Of a stretch of DNA of 64,000 nt, positions 1 to 8,385 are shown piece after piece. The position numbers were made by a program, and so were the translations under genes. This stretch comes from WTAW01 sp964406575 (GTDB lineage: Bacteria; Acidobacteriota; Aminicenantia; Aminicenantales; Aminicenantaceae). Location: contig CAYOSH010000020.1 in NCBI GenBank assembly GCA_964406575.1, positions 6,737 through 70,736 on the forward strand, written 5' to 3'. The notes beneath the pieces were generated by a model. It was not told where the DNA came from, made no database searches, and saw nothing but the letters and a program-made list of their open reading frames with translations. The stretch's first letter is position 1. The number at the start of each line of letters is the position of its first letter.

Positions 1-836
1 ATTTCCCCGCGATCAAAATGGATCGCCGCACGGGCACTGACTCCTGTTCCTGTGGGGCTTCGGTCCACTTCCCCCCCTGCAAATACACACACGTTCCGGC
101 TGTGATGGCCCTCTGATTGGGCTTGGCCCAAAAATATTGTGCCGTAGAGGAAGCCGAGTTCTTCTGCAAAGGGGTGACGGATGAGCAGTCCTGCAATCAC
201 TGCATGTTTTATCCGCATCCCGATAGAGATGAGATCGGCAAATTCCTCAGGCAGAAGTTTCAAGCCGAACTCTTCCGCTTGACAAAAGGCATAGAAGGCT
301 CCGCCATAAGCCACATCATACCGGATCTCTCCTAAACCAGGAATGGACACGATTTGGTCCCGCGCATAGACAAAGGAGGGGACATTCTCGAAGGAGACAC
401 TCTCCACCCTGCGGCCGGCCTTATGTGCTGTGGCTGTCACCCGACCGGCTGGAGTGTCTATTTTGACGACCGGATTTTCCTCTTTGTTATCGATCATGCC
501 GGTCTCGAGAGCCGCGGTGACCAGGGCGATGATCCCATGGCCACACATCGTGCTGTATCCTTCGTTGTGAAGGAAGATGACACCGATCGTTCCATCAGGA
601 GTGACGGGTTCGGTGAGAATACACCCGTACATGTCTGCATGGCCCCTGGGCTCCCACATGAGAGCGGTCCGGAGATGATCGTATGCGAGCTGGATGTGAT
701 TGCGTTTCTCCAGGATGGATTTTCCCAAGAGAGGGGGGAATCCTTCGGTGATGATCCGAAGGGGCTCTCCTTCTGCGTGGACGTCTATCGTCCTGATCCG
801 GATCCAGTCTTCCGGGGGATTCCATATGGTTTCCAT
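1..836 (-). CDS. Proline racemase family protein, probable trans-3-hydroxy-L-proline dehydratase (3' end off the window)
   Basis: Reading leftward from ATG at 836, at least 278 residues follow before the window edge; the C-terminus is missing. The start has AGAGGAGA about 7 nt upstream. The family's first catalytic Cys is present in MCGHGI. The second motif, normally DRSPCGTG, reads DRSPTGTG. In this family Cys/Cys enzymes are proline racemases or 4-hydroxyproline epimerases, while Cys/Thr enzymes dehydrate trans-3-hydroxy-L-proline to delta1-pyrroline-2-carboxylate. The upstream gene belongs to a family that includes pyrroline-2-carboxylate reductases, which fits this reading. The activity is inferred from one residue plus context; the family assignment is firm. 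Confidence 0.85.
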   Translation of the reverse strand, partial: METIWNPPEDWIRIRTIDVHAEGEPLRIITEGFPPLLGKSILEKRNHIQLAYDHLRTALMWEPRGHADMYGCILTEPVTPDGTIGVIFLHNEGYSTMCGHGIIALVTAALETGMIDNKEENPVVKIDTPAGRVTATAHKAGRRVESVSFENVPSFVYARDQIVSIPGLGEIRYDVAYGGAFYAFCQAEEFGLKLLPEEFADLISIGMRIKHAVIAGLLIRHPFAEELGFLYGTIFLGQAQSEGHHSRNVCVFAGGEVDRSPTGTGVSARAAIHFDRGE

Positions 837-882
837 CTGTGGTCTCCTCTTTGCGAGTTTGCTTCTCTATCAAAAAAAAGGG

Positions 883-1875
883 CTATAGATCAATGTCAGT
901 GCCCAGATTGAGTTCTCGGGCTCTTTTGAGAACTAAAGAAGCGGTCGCCACATCTTGGACAGCCAGTCCCACGGACTTAAAAAAAGTCACTTCAGAATCC
1001 GATTCCCTTCCCGGGATTAATCCGGCTGCGACCTGTCCGATCTCCCCGCGGATGCGGCTCTCTTCCATCAAGTTGTTCTGCAGAGGGATGATCACATCTC
1101 CCGCTTCGGCGAGGCTGGCGGATATCGAGTCGACGACGACTTTGGACCGGGTGACCGTCTGGCTTGGGATCTCCTGCATTTCGGGAGTGTATGAGCCGAC
1201 CCCGTTGATATGGACGCCCAGGCAGAGGTCTTCATCTGAAAACACAGGGCTGGAGGAGGTTGTCGCCGTACAGACAATATCGGCCTTTTCGAGGGCCTGT
1301 TTGGGTGTCGAAGCGACGGAGATATCCTGGGGGATGGGATCTCCGCGCTGTTGCATCTCGTCAGCATAAAGTTTAGCCGCTTCCGGGTTCGGGTCGAAGA
1401 TCCACACTTTTGTGATGGTCCTGACTGTACACACAGCTTCCAACTGCGTACGGCCTTGGACTCCGGCACCAAAGATGGCCGCGACTCTAGAATCGGACCG
1501 GGATAAAAGGTCTGTGGCAACGCCAGAAGCCGCTCCGGTGCGAATGGCGGTCAAGGAAGTCCCGTCCAAGAGAGATGAAGGACAACCGGTTTTGGCATCC
1601 AGGCCAACGAAAACAGCATGGACGGTGGACAGGCCGGATTGAAGGTTTTTTGGGAAAACAGAAACGATTTTCGCTCCAAGAGACTCGGATCCAGGCAAGT
1701 AGGCCGGCATGAAAAGAACGACTCCCTCTCTGTCCTCCACCGGGACCTGCGTCCGCAGTGGAGACACAGCTTTTCCTTGAGAAAACCGAATAAAAGCTTG
1801 CCTGACGGCTTGTATCGCTTGCGCCATGTCGATGGCGTTCTGGATATCTTTTTTGGTTAGAATTTTTATTTTCAT
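883..1875 (-). CDS. Ornithine cyclodeaminase/mu-crystallin family protein, likely delta1-pyrroline-2-carboxylate reductase
   Basis: 330 residues, the usual family length. A Rossmann motif (GAGVQGRTQLEAV) lies near the middle, preceded by the family signature DGTSLTAIRTGAASGVAT. GGGGAGG about 6 nt before ATG 1875 supports the start. Members act as ornithine cyclodeaminases, ketimine reductases or pyrroline-2-carboxylate reductases. The gene ends 46 nt before a probable trans-3-hydroxyproline dehydratase, whose product would be pyrroline-2-carboxylate, so reduction to L-proline is the most economical role. Ornithine cyclodeaminase is the alternative, because argF and arcC lie upstream on the same strand. 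Confidence 0.88.
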   Translation of the reverse strand: MKIKILTKKDIQNAIDMAQAIQAVRQAFIRFSQGKAVSPLRTQVPVEDREGVVLFMPAYLPGSESLGAKIVSVFPKNLQSGLSTVHAVFVGLDAKTGCPSSLLDGTSLTAIRTGAASGVATDLLSRSDSRVAAIFGAGVQGRTQLEAVCTVRTITKVWIFDPNPEAAKLYADEMQQRGDPIPQDISVASTPKQALEKADIVCTATTSSSPVFSDEDLCLGVHINGVGSYTPEMQEIPSQTVTRSKVVVDSISASLAEAGDVIIPLQNNLMEESRIRGEIGQVAAGLIPGRESDSEVTFFKSVGLAVQDVATASLVLKRARELNLGTDIDL

Positions 1876-1944
1876 GCATGACCTCCCCGTTTATCGAGGC
1901 GATTCATTTTCAACCGATGATTCCAGAGTTGAAATCCATCCGGT

Positions 1945-3099
1945 TCAAATCGCTCTCCTCTCGCCTTTCCCTCGGATTTTTTCGAATCTTTTGTAAGCAA
2001 ATGGTGTCAAATCAAAGTCCGAGGCCCCCTCGCAGATGAGCTCACTGAGGATTCGGCCGACAGCAGGTCCATGCTGGAAACCGTGACCGGAAAAACCGAC
2101 AGCACAGAAGAATCCTCCGATGTCTGGGATGGCACCGATGATAGGATTCTCATCAGGGGTGATGGCATACAATCCGCCCCAACCCCTCAGGATTTCTGCG
2201 CGTTCCAGAACAGGCGCCCGGCCAACCGCCGCATCAATTACGCGTTCCAGGAAATCCCTGTCCACATGGGTGTCAAAGCTGGGGGCCTCCTTGCGGTCGC
2301 TCATTCCTAAAATGATACACGGGTCTTCCCCGCGGAAGTAAAATAGGCTGTCCAGGTCAATGACCATGGGGACGGGTCTTGCGATCAGGTCAAAAGCCTT
2401 TGTTGCGAAGACCTGGCGCCGATAGGGCTCTACCGGAAGCTCCAGACCCGCCATTCGTGCGATTTCTGCGCTCCATGCCCCTGCTGCGTTGATGACTGTC
2501 GGAGCGGAGATCGGGCCTTTAGACGTTTGAACTCCTCGAATCCTGCCATGTTCGACCTGAATGCCGGTGACTCGGGTCTGCTCCAGGATGTTGACGCCCA
2601 GTTTTCTGGCGGCATTGGCAAAAGCCATCGCAACGCTGTAGGGATCTGCATAACCATCTTCCCGGCAGAAGGTTCCGCCCTTGAGATCCTGAACTTCCAG
2701 ATAGGCCCATCGCGACTGGATCTCCTCTGGAGATAGGATCTCTACAGGAACATGGTACTTGTGCTGCACCCGAACCCCTCGTTGGACGTCCTCCCAGGTG
2801 GCTGCGTTTTGGACAAGGAAAAGATATCCAGCCTGTCGGAACTGAATGTCCACGCCGAATTCCTCTTCGAACCGTTCGAACAGGCGGACAACTTCTTGGG
2901 AAAGAAGAATGTTTGCGGGGTGGGAGAACTGCTGGCGGATTCCCCCAACGCACAACCCCGTTGAGGCCTGAGCAAGGAGGTCTCTTTCGCAAAGAACAAC
3001 ATTGTTCTGCCCTCGTTTTGCCAGGTGGAAAGCCGTGCAAGCTCCGACAATCCCCCCTCCGATGATCACCACATCCGATGTGTTTTTCCACGCACTCAT
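1945..3099 (-). CDS. FAD-dependent oxidoreductase of the DadA/sarcosine oxidase-beta type
   Basis: About 384 residues. The N-terminus has the dinucleotide-binding motif GGGIVGACTAFHLAKRG, and the C-terminus has the family's closing region with ITPDENPIIGAIPD and GFSGHGFQHGPAVGR. Relatives oxidise sarcosine, glycine, D-amino acids, proline or hydroxyproline and pass electrons to FAD. ATG 3099 is chosen because GAGG lies about 7 nt upstream; an in-frame ATG at 3111 is possible. The adjacent hydroxyproline-type genes suggest a cyclic imino acid or D-amino acid substrate, but nothing in the sequence fixes it. Confidence 0.85.
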   Translation of the reverse strand: MSAWKNTSDVVIIGGGIVGACTAFHLAKRGQNNVVLCERDLLAQASTGLCVGGIRQQFSHPANILLSQEVVRLFERFEEEFGVDIQFRQAGYLFLVQNAATWEDVQRGVRVQHKYHVPVEILSPEEIQSRWAYLEVQDLKGGTFCREDGYADPYSVAMAFANAARKLGVNILEQTRVTGIQVEHGRIRGVQTSKGPISAPTVINAAGAWSAEIARMAGLELPVEPYRRQVFATKAFDLIARPVPMVIDLDSLFYFRGEDPCIILGMSDRKEAPSFDTHVDRDFLERVIDAAVGRAPVLERAEILRGWGGLYAITPDENPIIGAIPDIGGFFCAVGFSGHGFQHGPAVGRILSELICEGASDFDLTPFAYKRFEKIRGKGERRAI

Positions 3100-3244
3100 C
3101 AAAGACCTCATGTCCTCGTGACCCTAGTGTCTTGTGGCCTCCTCACTCTGCGACTCCCTCAGGGACAGTAGCGAGGCTATGGCGCTGCCGGAATAGTGAT
3201 TTGAAAGTGTTACAGCGTCACGAAAAATGCGGACATTCCCTTTT

Positions 3245-5425
3245 TTATTTTTTCTTCTCAGGTTTTTTCCGGGGTTTTTTCGTGATCTTCTTATCGTCTT
3301 TTTTCTCGTCTTTCTTTTTTTCGAGTGCGGATTTGAGCATGTCTCCGAAAATACCGTGCATGAGCTCTTCAGAAGGAACCTGCTTGAATTCTTCTTTCTT
3401 TTCTTTTGGGGGCACTTCTTTTTTCGGGCCTTCAGGAACCCGTTTCGTTTTGGCTTCGGTGTCTGCCTTCACAGCGAAAAGAGCTTCCAATTCAAATTCT
3501 TCCAACTCAATGCGTTCTTCGATGAGTTTTTTCTCTCCCTTTCTCTTCCTGGGAACTCTTTCTTCTTCCAGTTTCATGCGCTGTTTCTTCTTCTTGGGAA
3601 CTTTTTCTCTCTTCTCTTTTTCAGCTCTTTCCCGCTCCAGCTCTTGCATAGGAAGCACCTCGGGAGCTTGCGCTGCAACAGGAGCCTCCACTTCTGGTTT
3701 GACTTCGAGAGGCTTTTCGACTTCCTCGACTTCTTGGAGTTCGACGAAAGCCTCAATCTCTCCGACGGTCCCTATCTCCAGGACGCCCTCTTGGGGATAC
3801 TCCTCGACTTGGTCCGCTTCATCGACATCAGAGGGGGCTGCGGAAGCTTCTTCCTCCAGCATCTCTTCTTCACCTTTGACCTTTTCGGCGTACAGGAATA
3901 TTCCGGCATTCTTTTCGGATTGGAAGAATTCAGGGGACATAAACAAAGTTTTTTCCACATCTTCTTGGGACGTGTGTTTGAGTACATCAACCAGATGAAA
4001 AGCTCTCAAATGATGAAGGGACAAAGCCTCTGCCTCAAGACCAAAATGTTTAAAGACGAGTATCAGCAGCTCGCGAAGATCCTTTTTCTCTCTCTCATCA
4101 TAGAACGTAAGAAGTTTACGCAGCGCATCGATCTCAATATGGATGATCTTGTGCGGGAGGCAATGAGTGAAGGTTTCCTCGCCCTCGGTCAGGAATGTAT
4201 CTTCCTTCGGGTCGTAGGTGATCTTGAGAAGAGTCAATTTTCTTTTTGATTTCTTCAGCCAGAAACTAAAGCGAGTCTCTCCTGTTTTCTCGAGGGTCAG
4301 GCTTGCGCCCTGGGGAACGTTTTTTTCTTCATAGAACTCTTTTAGCCCGAGAAGGATGCCTGAAGATGGATAGAAATAGACGGTATAGTCTTTCTCTGTC
4401 TCTGCGTCTGTGAAGATATATTCTCTAGAATGAGACAACTCCCGGGTGAGGTTTTTCGGCACCTGTATTCCTCCAGAGAGGATCTCTCTCCAGGTCAAAT
4501 ACGCCTTGAGCGGGAATTTATGGCTCTTGGTGAGCTTAATGCTCATCTCTTCCTCAAAATCAGGGAGTTTTGCGCGTCGCGGAGAAAGGGGGAGATTTTT
4601 AAAAAAGGAATCGAGGATTTCCTTCGGAAGCCATCTGCCTTTATCTTCTGGGGATACAAACAGGATATTCTTTTTGTATTCTTTATCCAGCACGTAATTG
4701 AGGCTGAGGCAGTGCAAGTCAAAGAGCTCATGGGATACATCCAGATTGAACAGCCGATTCACCAGCTCGGTCGTTGCCGCAGACTGTTTTGTCTCCCGGA
4801 AATATTTTTCCAATTCCTTGATTTTCTTTGCTGGTATGGGAATCCGTTTTTCAGTCAGATGCCAGAACTTGTTCCAGGTGAAGAATATGTCAGACTTGGC
4901 CAAGGCTGCCTCAAGGTTTTTTTGCAGCTTCTTGAGGTCTTTTTCAGTCATCGGCAGCTCATCCAACCTTGGGTCCTTGTCTCTTTTCAGGATTTGTGGC
5001 GCTTTGCCCTGTCCATCGATATTGCTGGGGAGGAGGACCTGCGTTTTGGTCTTTTTCATGTAATCGATGTGTTTTCTGAACGTGCCGCCACCCGTGTAAT
5101 CAACCTCGAGCATCTCGCAGTTGTAGCTTTCATAGGGGATCTTGTTGATGACCTTGAGGACAACAGCCCCCTCAAAGGGTTCTGTCCCTTTGCTGCTGAC
5201 AATCAGCGGCTCATTGTATTCTTTGTAGATGAGGTCTCCGACTTCATACTCATAATGGGGGTCAAACATTTTGACTTCATGGCTGAGCTGACCGGCTGTT
5301 TTGTTGAAAGCAATTTTTTTTACAAGCTCCTCCATGACAACCGGAACGTTGGTTTTTGATAGCTCTCCTTTGAGGAAAGAGAGATCAGATGGTGTGATCT
5401 TTGTGTTTTCGTTTTCTTTATCCAT
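3245..5425 (-). CDS. Uncharacterised 726-residue protein with a B3-like segment and a long charged tail
   Basis: I do not recognise a named family. ATG 5425 is chosen because it follows the argF stop by one base; an upstream in-frame ATG would overlap argF. Residues about 10-70 look helical; 58-136 contain a beta-rich stretch (YEVGDLIYK, VVLKVINK). Residues about 318-382 (GGIQVPKNL through YFYPSSGILLGLKEFYEEKN to GASLTLEK) follow the order of hydrophobic and basic positions seen in B3/EcoRII-N pseudobarrel DNA-binding domains; this is my pattern reading, not a search result. Residues 515-726 are Glu/Lys/Pro-rich, low complexity, and end in a Lys-rich tail. Its place directly after arcC-argF suggests co-transcription. 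Confidence 0.8.
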   Translation of the reverse strand: MDKENENTKITPSDLSFLKGELSKTNVPVVMEELVKKIAFNKTAGQLSHEVKMFDPHYEYEVGDLIYKEYNEPLIVSSKGTEPFEGAVVLKVINKIPYESYNCEMLEVDYTGGGTFRKHIDYMKKTKTQVLLPSNIDGQGKAPQILKRDKDPRLDELPMTEKDLKKLQKNLEAALAKSDIFFTWNKFWHLTEKRIPIPAKKIKELEKYFRETKQSAATTELVNRLFNLDVSHELFDLHCLSLNYVLDKEYKKNILFVSPEDKGRWLPKEILDSFFKNLPLSPRRAKLPDFEEEMSIKLTKSHKFPLKAYLTWREILSGGIQVPKNLTRELSHSREYIFTDAETEKDYTVYFYPSSGILLGLKEFYEEKNVPQGASLTLEKTGETRFSFWLKKSKRKLTLLKITYDPKEDTFLTEGEETFTHCLPHKIIHIEIDALRKLLTFYDEREKKDLRELLILVFKHFGLEAEALSLHHLRAFHLVDVLKHTSQEDVEKTLFMSPEFFQSEKNAGIFLYAEKVKGEEEMLEEEASAAPSDVDEADQVEEYPQEGVLEIGTVGEIEAFVELQEVEEVEKPLEVKPEVEAPVAAQAPEVLPMQELERERAEKEKREKVPKKKKQRMKLEEERVPRKRKGEKKLIEERIELEEFELEALFAVKADTEAKTKRVPEGPKKEVPPKEKKEEFKQVPSEELMHGIFGDMLKSALEKKKDEKKDDKKITKKPRKKPEKKK

Positions 5426-5426
5426 T

Positions 5427-6347
5427 TTATTTTGTGTTTTCCAAGAGCATGAGCAGGATGGCCTTTTGGACATGAAGCCTGTTTTCTGCTTGATCATACA
5501 CGACGGATTGAGCGGAATCGATCACCTCATCGGTGACTTCCTCCCCTCTGTGAGCAGGAAGACAGTGCATGAAGATGGCGTCGGATCCTGCCAAGGCCAG
5601 GAGATTGCGGTTGACCTGGTAGGGCCTGAAGATCTCCAGCCTTTTGTCCTGCTCCGCCTCCTGTCCCATGGAAGCCCAAACATCTGTGTAAACGGCCTTA
5701 ACGTCTTTTACGGCTTCTTTGGGGTCTGTTGTTAAACGGTAATCAAAGCCTGTGTCTTGGCCATCCTCTTCAGCAAGCTTGAGGATTTTTGGGTCTGGCT
5801 CGTGTCCCGCTGGCGTTGCCACGGTCATATGGGTTCCCGCTTTTGCCGAGGCGAGGAGGAGACTGTGACAGACGTTGTTGCCGTCTCCCACATAGGCCAG
5901 CTTGAGACCGTGCACAGTGCCCATTTTTTCTCTGAGAGTGAAAAAATCAGCCATGGCTTGGCAGGGATGGAGAAGATCGGTCAGTGCGTTGATGACAGGA
6001 ATGCCACTAACCTCTGCAAGATGGATAACGATGTTATGACCAAAGGTTCTGATTATGATCCCATCCACCCAGCGCTCTAGGTTTTTCCCGACATCGGAGA
6101 CAGACTCACGAGATCCCATCCGAATATCCGAAGGGCTCAAATAAATGGCTTCGCCCCCCAACTGGAGCATGCCCGTCTCAAACGTCATCCGTGTGCGGAG
6201 GGAGGGTTTTTCGAAAATCATGGCGAGGATCTTATGCGCAAGTTTATCCTGAAAGCGTTGTGGCTTGTTCTTGATTTTCTCTGTGAGGTCCAGAATCTCG
6301 CTAAACGCGTATACGCTGATGTCATGAATGCTCAAAAAATCGTCCAA
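5427..6347 (-). CDS. argF: Ornithine carbamoyltransferase
   Basis: 306 residues, normal length. The carbamoyl-phosphate loop EKPSLRTR is at about 46-53, DLLHPCQ near the domain boundary, and the ornithine/Cys loop HCLPAHRGEEV near 260. The enzyme interconverts ornithine plus carbamoyl phosphate with citrulline plus phosphate in the cytoplasm. The start is TTG 6347; the AGGAGA that precedes it overlaps the arcC stop, and no in-frame ATG lies nearby. Twelve nt separate it from carbamate kinase. That pairing is typical of the catabolic direction, in which citrulline is split and carbamoyl phosphate yields ATP. No arginine deiminase gene is in the window. Confidence 0.95.
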   Translation of the reverse strand: MDDFLSIHDISVYAFSEILDLTEKIKNKPQRFQDKLAHKILAMIFEKPSLRTRMTFETGMLQLGGEAIYLSPSDIRMGSRESVSDVGKNLERWVDGIIIRTFGHNIVIHLAEVSGIPVINALTDLLHPCQAMADFFTLREKMGTVHGLKLAYVGDGNNVCHSLLLASAKAGTHMTVATPAGHEPDPKILKLAEEDGQDTGFDYRLTTDPKEAVKDVKAVYTDVWASMGQEAEQDKRLEIFRPYQVNRNLLALAGSDAIFMHCLPAHRGEEVTDEVIDSAQSVVYDQAENRLHVQKAILLMLLENTK

Positions 6348-6359
6348 CGTCTCATTCTC

Positions 6360-7310
6360 CTAGTGCGCAGATATTATCTTTGTTCCAGACCGATTAATCA
6401 AGGCTGCTTTCAGATGGCTCGCGGATGTGATCAGGACCTCTTTCCCTCCATTCTGGATATATTCGATGGCGGCCAGGATTTTTGGACCCATGGAACCGGG
6501 GGGAAATTGGCCTTCGTTTTGGTATTGAATGGCCTTTTTAACAGTCATCACAGGGATGGGCTTCTCATCCGGCTGTCCGAAATTCAAGCTCACCCTGGAC
6601 ACGTTGGTCAAAATGACAAACAGCTCCGCCTGGATTTCCCGGGCGATCAGGCTTGATGCGTAGTCTTTGTCGATAACAGCCTCCACACCCTGGAAGAGAC
6701 CTCGGCCATTGATGATGACTGGGATGCCTCCGCCCCCTGCCGTGATGACGATTTTTCCCGAATGCACCAAGTCATGCAGCACTCTTTTCGGGACAATATC
6801 GATGGGTTTGGGTGAGGGGACCACTTTCCGGAATCCCCGGCCCGCATCTTCGGCCATCGCCCATTTTTTCTCCCGCATGAGCATCTGCGCCCGGTATTTA
6901 GAGTAGAATGGACCCACGGGCTTGGTCGGATTTTCGAAGGCGGGATCGTCCTTGTCCACGACGACTTGGGTGATGAGAGTGGCGATCTCTTTATCCACAG
7001 AGTTTTTTCTGAGTTCGTTGATGATGGTCTGCTCCAGCATGAACCCCATACTTCCCTCAGTCATGGCATCGCAAATTTCGAGTGAAAATGGGGGGATCTT
7101 GTTCACCGCCTCTTCCATCTGGATGAGGAGATTCCCTACTTGAGGGCCGTTGCCATGGACGATGATAAGGTCATATCCTTTTTTTACGACATGAATCATC
7201 AAATTTGCCGCTTTTTTGGCGTTGTTCATCTGTTCCTTTTGCAATCCTCTTTGTTCTTTGGGGAGGATGGCATTTCCGCCAAAAGCGATCACTGCGATTT
7301 TTCGTTTCAT
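6360..7310 (-). CDS. arcC: Carbamate kinase
   Basis: 316 residues from ATG 7310, which begins the conserved KRKIAVIAFGGNAI strand; an in-frame ATG 69 nt upstream would add an atypical hydrophobic leader and lie in the promoter. Amino-acid kinase motifs are visible: GGNAILP at the N-terminus, VHGNGPQVGNLL, and VITAGGGGIPV. It transfers phosphate between carbamoyl phosphate and ADP, making ATP in the arginine/citrulline dihydrolase route. It is the first gene of the minus-strand block and has a good promoter at 7344-7372. Confidence 0.95.
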   Translation of the reverse strand: MKRKIAVIAFGGNAILPKEQRGLQKEQMNNAKKAANLMIHVVKKGYDLIIVHGNGPQVGNLLIQMEEAVNKIPPFSLEICDAMTEGSMGFMLEQTIINELRKNSVDKEIATLITQVVVDKDDPAFENPTKPVGPFYSKYRAQMLMREKKWAMAEDAGRGFRKVVPSPKPIDIVPKRVLHDLVHSGKIVITAGGGGIPVIINGRGLFQGVEAVIDKDYASSLIAREIQAELFVILTNVSRVSLNFGQPDEKPIPVMTVKKAIQYQNEGQFPPGSMGPKILAAIEYIQNGGKEVLITSASHLKAALINRSGTKIISAH

Positions 7311-7343
7311 AAAAAATTCGAACTCCCAGAAAAATAAAAAGGT

Positions 7344-7372
7344 AGTATAATACAGCCCCCCTGAATATGCAA
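7344..7372 (-). promoter_or_regulatory. Sigma70-type promoter for the arcC-argF block
   Basis: On the minus strand TTGCAT (7367-7372) is followed after 17 nt by TATACT (7344-7349). The -10 box lies 34 nt before the arcC start codon. Five of six -10 bases and four of six -35 bases match consensus. No operator repeats are obvious next to it. Confidence 0.55.
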
Positions 7373-7466
7373 TATTCATGCATGGGTGCCGTGATGAATG
7401 GTATTCCGATGCTCCAATTGATGATTCGAAAACGGATACGGAATAGTAGTACGTATCTATTTAGAT

Positions 7467-7511
7467 GTAAGGGCCGTTGCCCAAACGGTCCTTTCGGGGG
7501 AGGGCCCCTAC
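7467..7511. repeat. Short palindromic repeat (REP/foldback-like)
   Basis: GTAAGGGCCGT at the left pairs imperfectly with AGGGCCCCTAC at the right, and the flanking TAGAT/ATAGA extends the inverted arms to about 14 nt. The GC-rich centre contrasts with the AT-rich flanks. It lies between the divergent arcC promoter and the phosphodiesterase gene. It resembles the short GTAGGGGC-type palindromes scattered in many genomes; it could also act as a terminator or RNA hairpin. Confidence 0.5.
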
Positions 7512-7587
7512 ATAGACTAGCTGTGGACATTCGGAGCCCGGGTATTTAAAATGAGAATGAGCCAAGATCAACAGAAGGCAGAAAAAC

Positions 7588-8070
7588 ATGATAGGCGTGA
7601 TGTCCGATTCGCATGACAATGTCGATGCGATCAAGACGGCCGTGCGTTTTTTTAACGAAGTGAAGTGCACGCTGGTCCTCCATGCCGGAGATTTTGTCGC
7701 TCCTTTTGCGGCCCGGGAGCTGGGAAAGCTATCCTGCCAGATAAAGGCGGTGTTCGGGAATTGTGACGGAGAGAAAAAGGGGCTCAAAAAGGCCGTCGCG
7801 TCCTTTGGAGAGATCCAAAGAGCACCACTTATCTTTACGTATGAGAATAGGGAATTTCTGCTGACCCACACACAATTCGCGAATGAAAGGTACCTGAGGA
7901 CGGAGAAATACGATGTAATTATCTATGGCCACACACACAAACCTGATGTCCGAAGAGTCAGAGACACGCTTCTCATCAACCCCGGCGAAACCGGCGGATG
8001 GCTGACCGGAAAAAATACAGTGGTGCTCTTAAATCCTGTTTTGCTCGAAGCGGAACTCGTTTTCTTATAG
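7588..8070 (+). CDS. YfcE/MJ0936-type metallophosphodiesterase
   Basis: 160 residues, the usual size of this small calcineurin-like family. Metal-binding motifs are in order: SDSHDN (6-11), AGDF (33-36), GNCD (57-60), THTQ and GHTH (about 112-115). Relatives are divalent-metal-dependent cytoplasmic phosphodiesterases whose natural substrate is often unknown. It is preceded by a 277-nt gap holding the arcC promoter and the 45-bp palindrome, so it is probably transcribed separately from the minus-strand block. Confidence 0.9.
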   Translation: MIGVMSDSHDNVDAIKTAVRFFNEVKCTLVLHAGDFVAPFAARELGKLSCQIKAVFGNCDGEKKGLKKAVASFGEIQRAPLIFTYENREFLLTHTQFANERYLRTEKYDVIIYGHTHKPDVRRVRDTLLINPGETGGWLTGKNTVVLLNPVLLEAELVFL

Positions 8071-8259
8071 GACAGATATATGAGTTTCGTCATTTTAATT
8101 CGTTTTTCGGTGGAAACTCTGGAAAGAGTGAGAGGCCGCGCCCGTTGTCCCAGAATACATCTGAGAGGGGTGACCCTGATCGGATCGATTTTCGTGCGGC
8201 CTGAGCGTGCTTGAGGCAGTAAAGAATTGATATCTACGATTACCCAGAAGGACTGAACA

Positions 8260-8385
8260 ATGGCTAGACAAATAAACAGACGCCAAAAACCGGCTTGGCA
8301 GAAGACCCGCAGGTCAAAATCTCCATTTCCCAAAAAAGGCCCGTCCAAAGAGCGCCCTCCTGCCAGCAGGCGAAAGACGGGATAA
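8260..8385 (+). CDS. Small strongly basic ORF of 41 residues, unknown
   Basis: ATG 8260 is preceded by AGAAGGA about 8 nt upstream. The product begins MARQINRRQKP and is rich in Arg, Lys, Pro, Ser and Gln, with few hydrophobic residues, so it could bind nucleic acid or be disordered. It ends just before the 237-bp mobile repeat. I recognise no family. It may be a chance ORF, but the ribosome-binding site and the continuous basic bias make it worth listing. Confidence 0.4.
   Translation: MARQINRRQKPAWQKTRRSKSPFPKKGPSKERPPASRRKTG

Noticed and set aside
354..911. 185-codon plus-strand frame opposite the proline-racemase-family gene
   Set aside because: The minus strand carries the catalytic motifs of that family across the same bases.
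3227..5359. Long plus-strand open frames opposite the 726-residue gene
   Set aside because: They mirror a low-complexity Glu/Lys-rich gene and give Phe/Ser/Leu-rich chains without domains. The minus frame has the start site, spacing to argF and protein-like N-terminal half.
8081..8215. Possible 44-codon ORF between the phosphodiesterase gene and the small basic ORF
   Set aside because: Ribosome-binding site weak, composition unconvincing, and no recognised feature.
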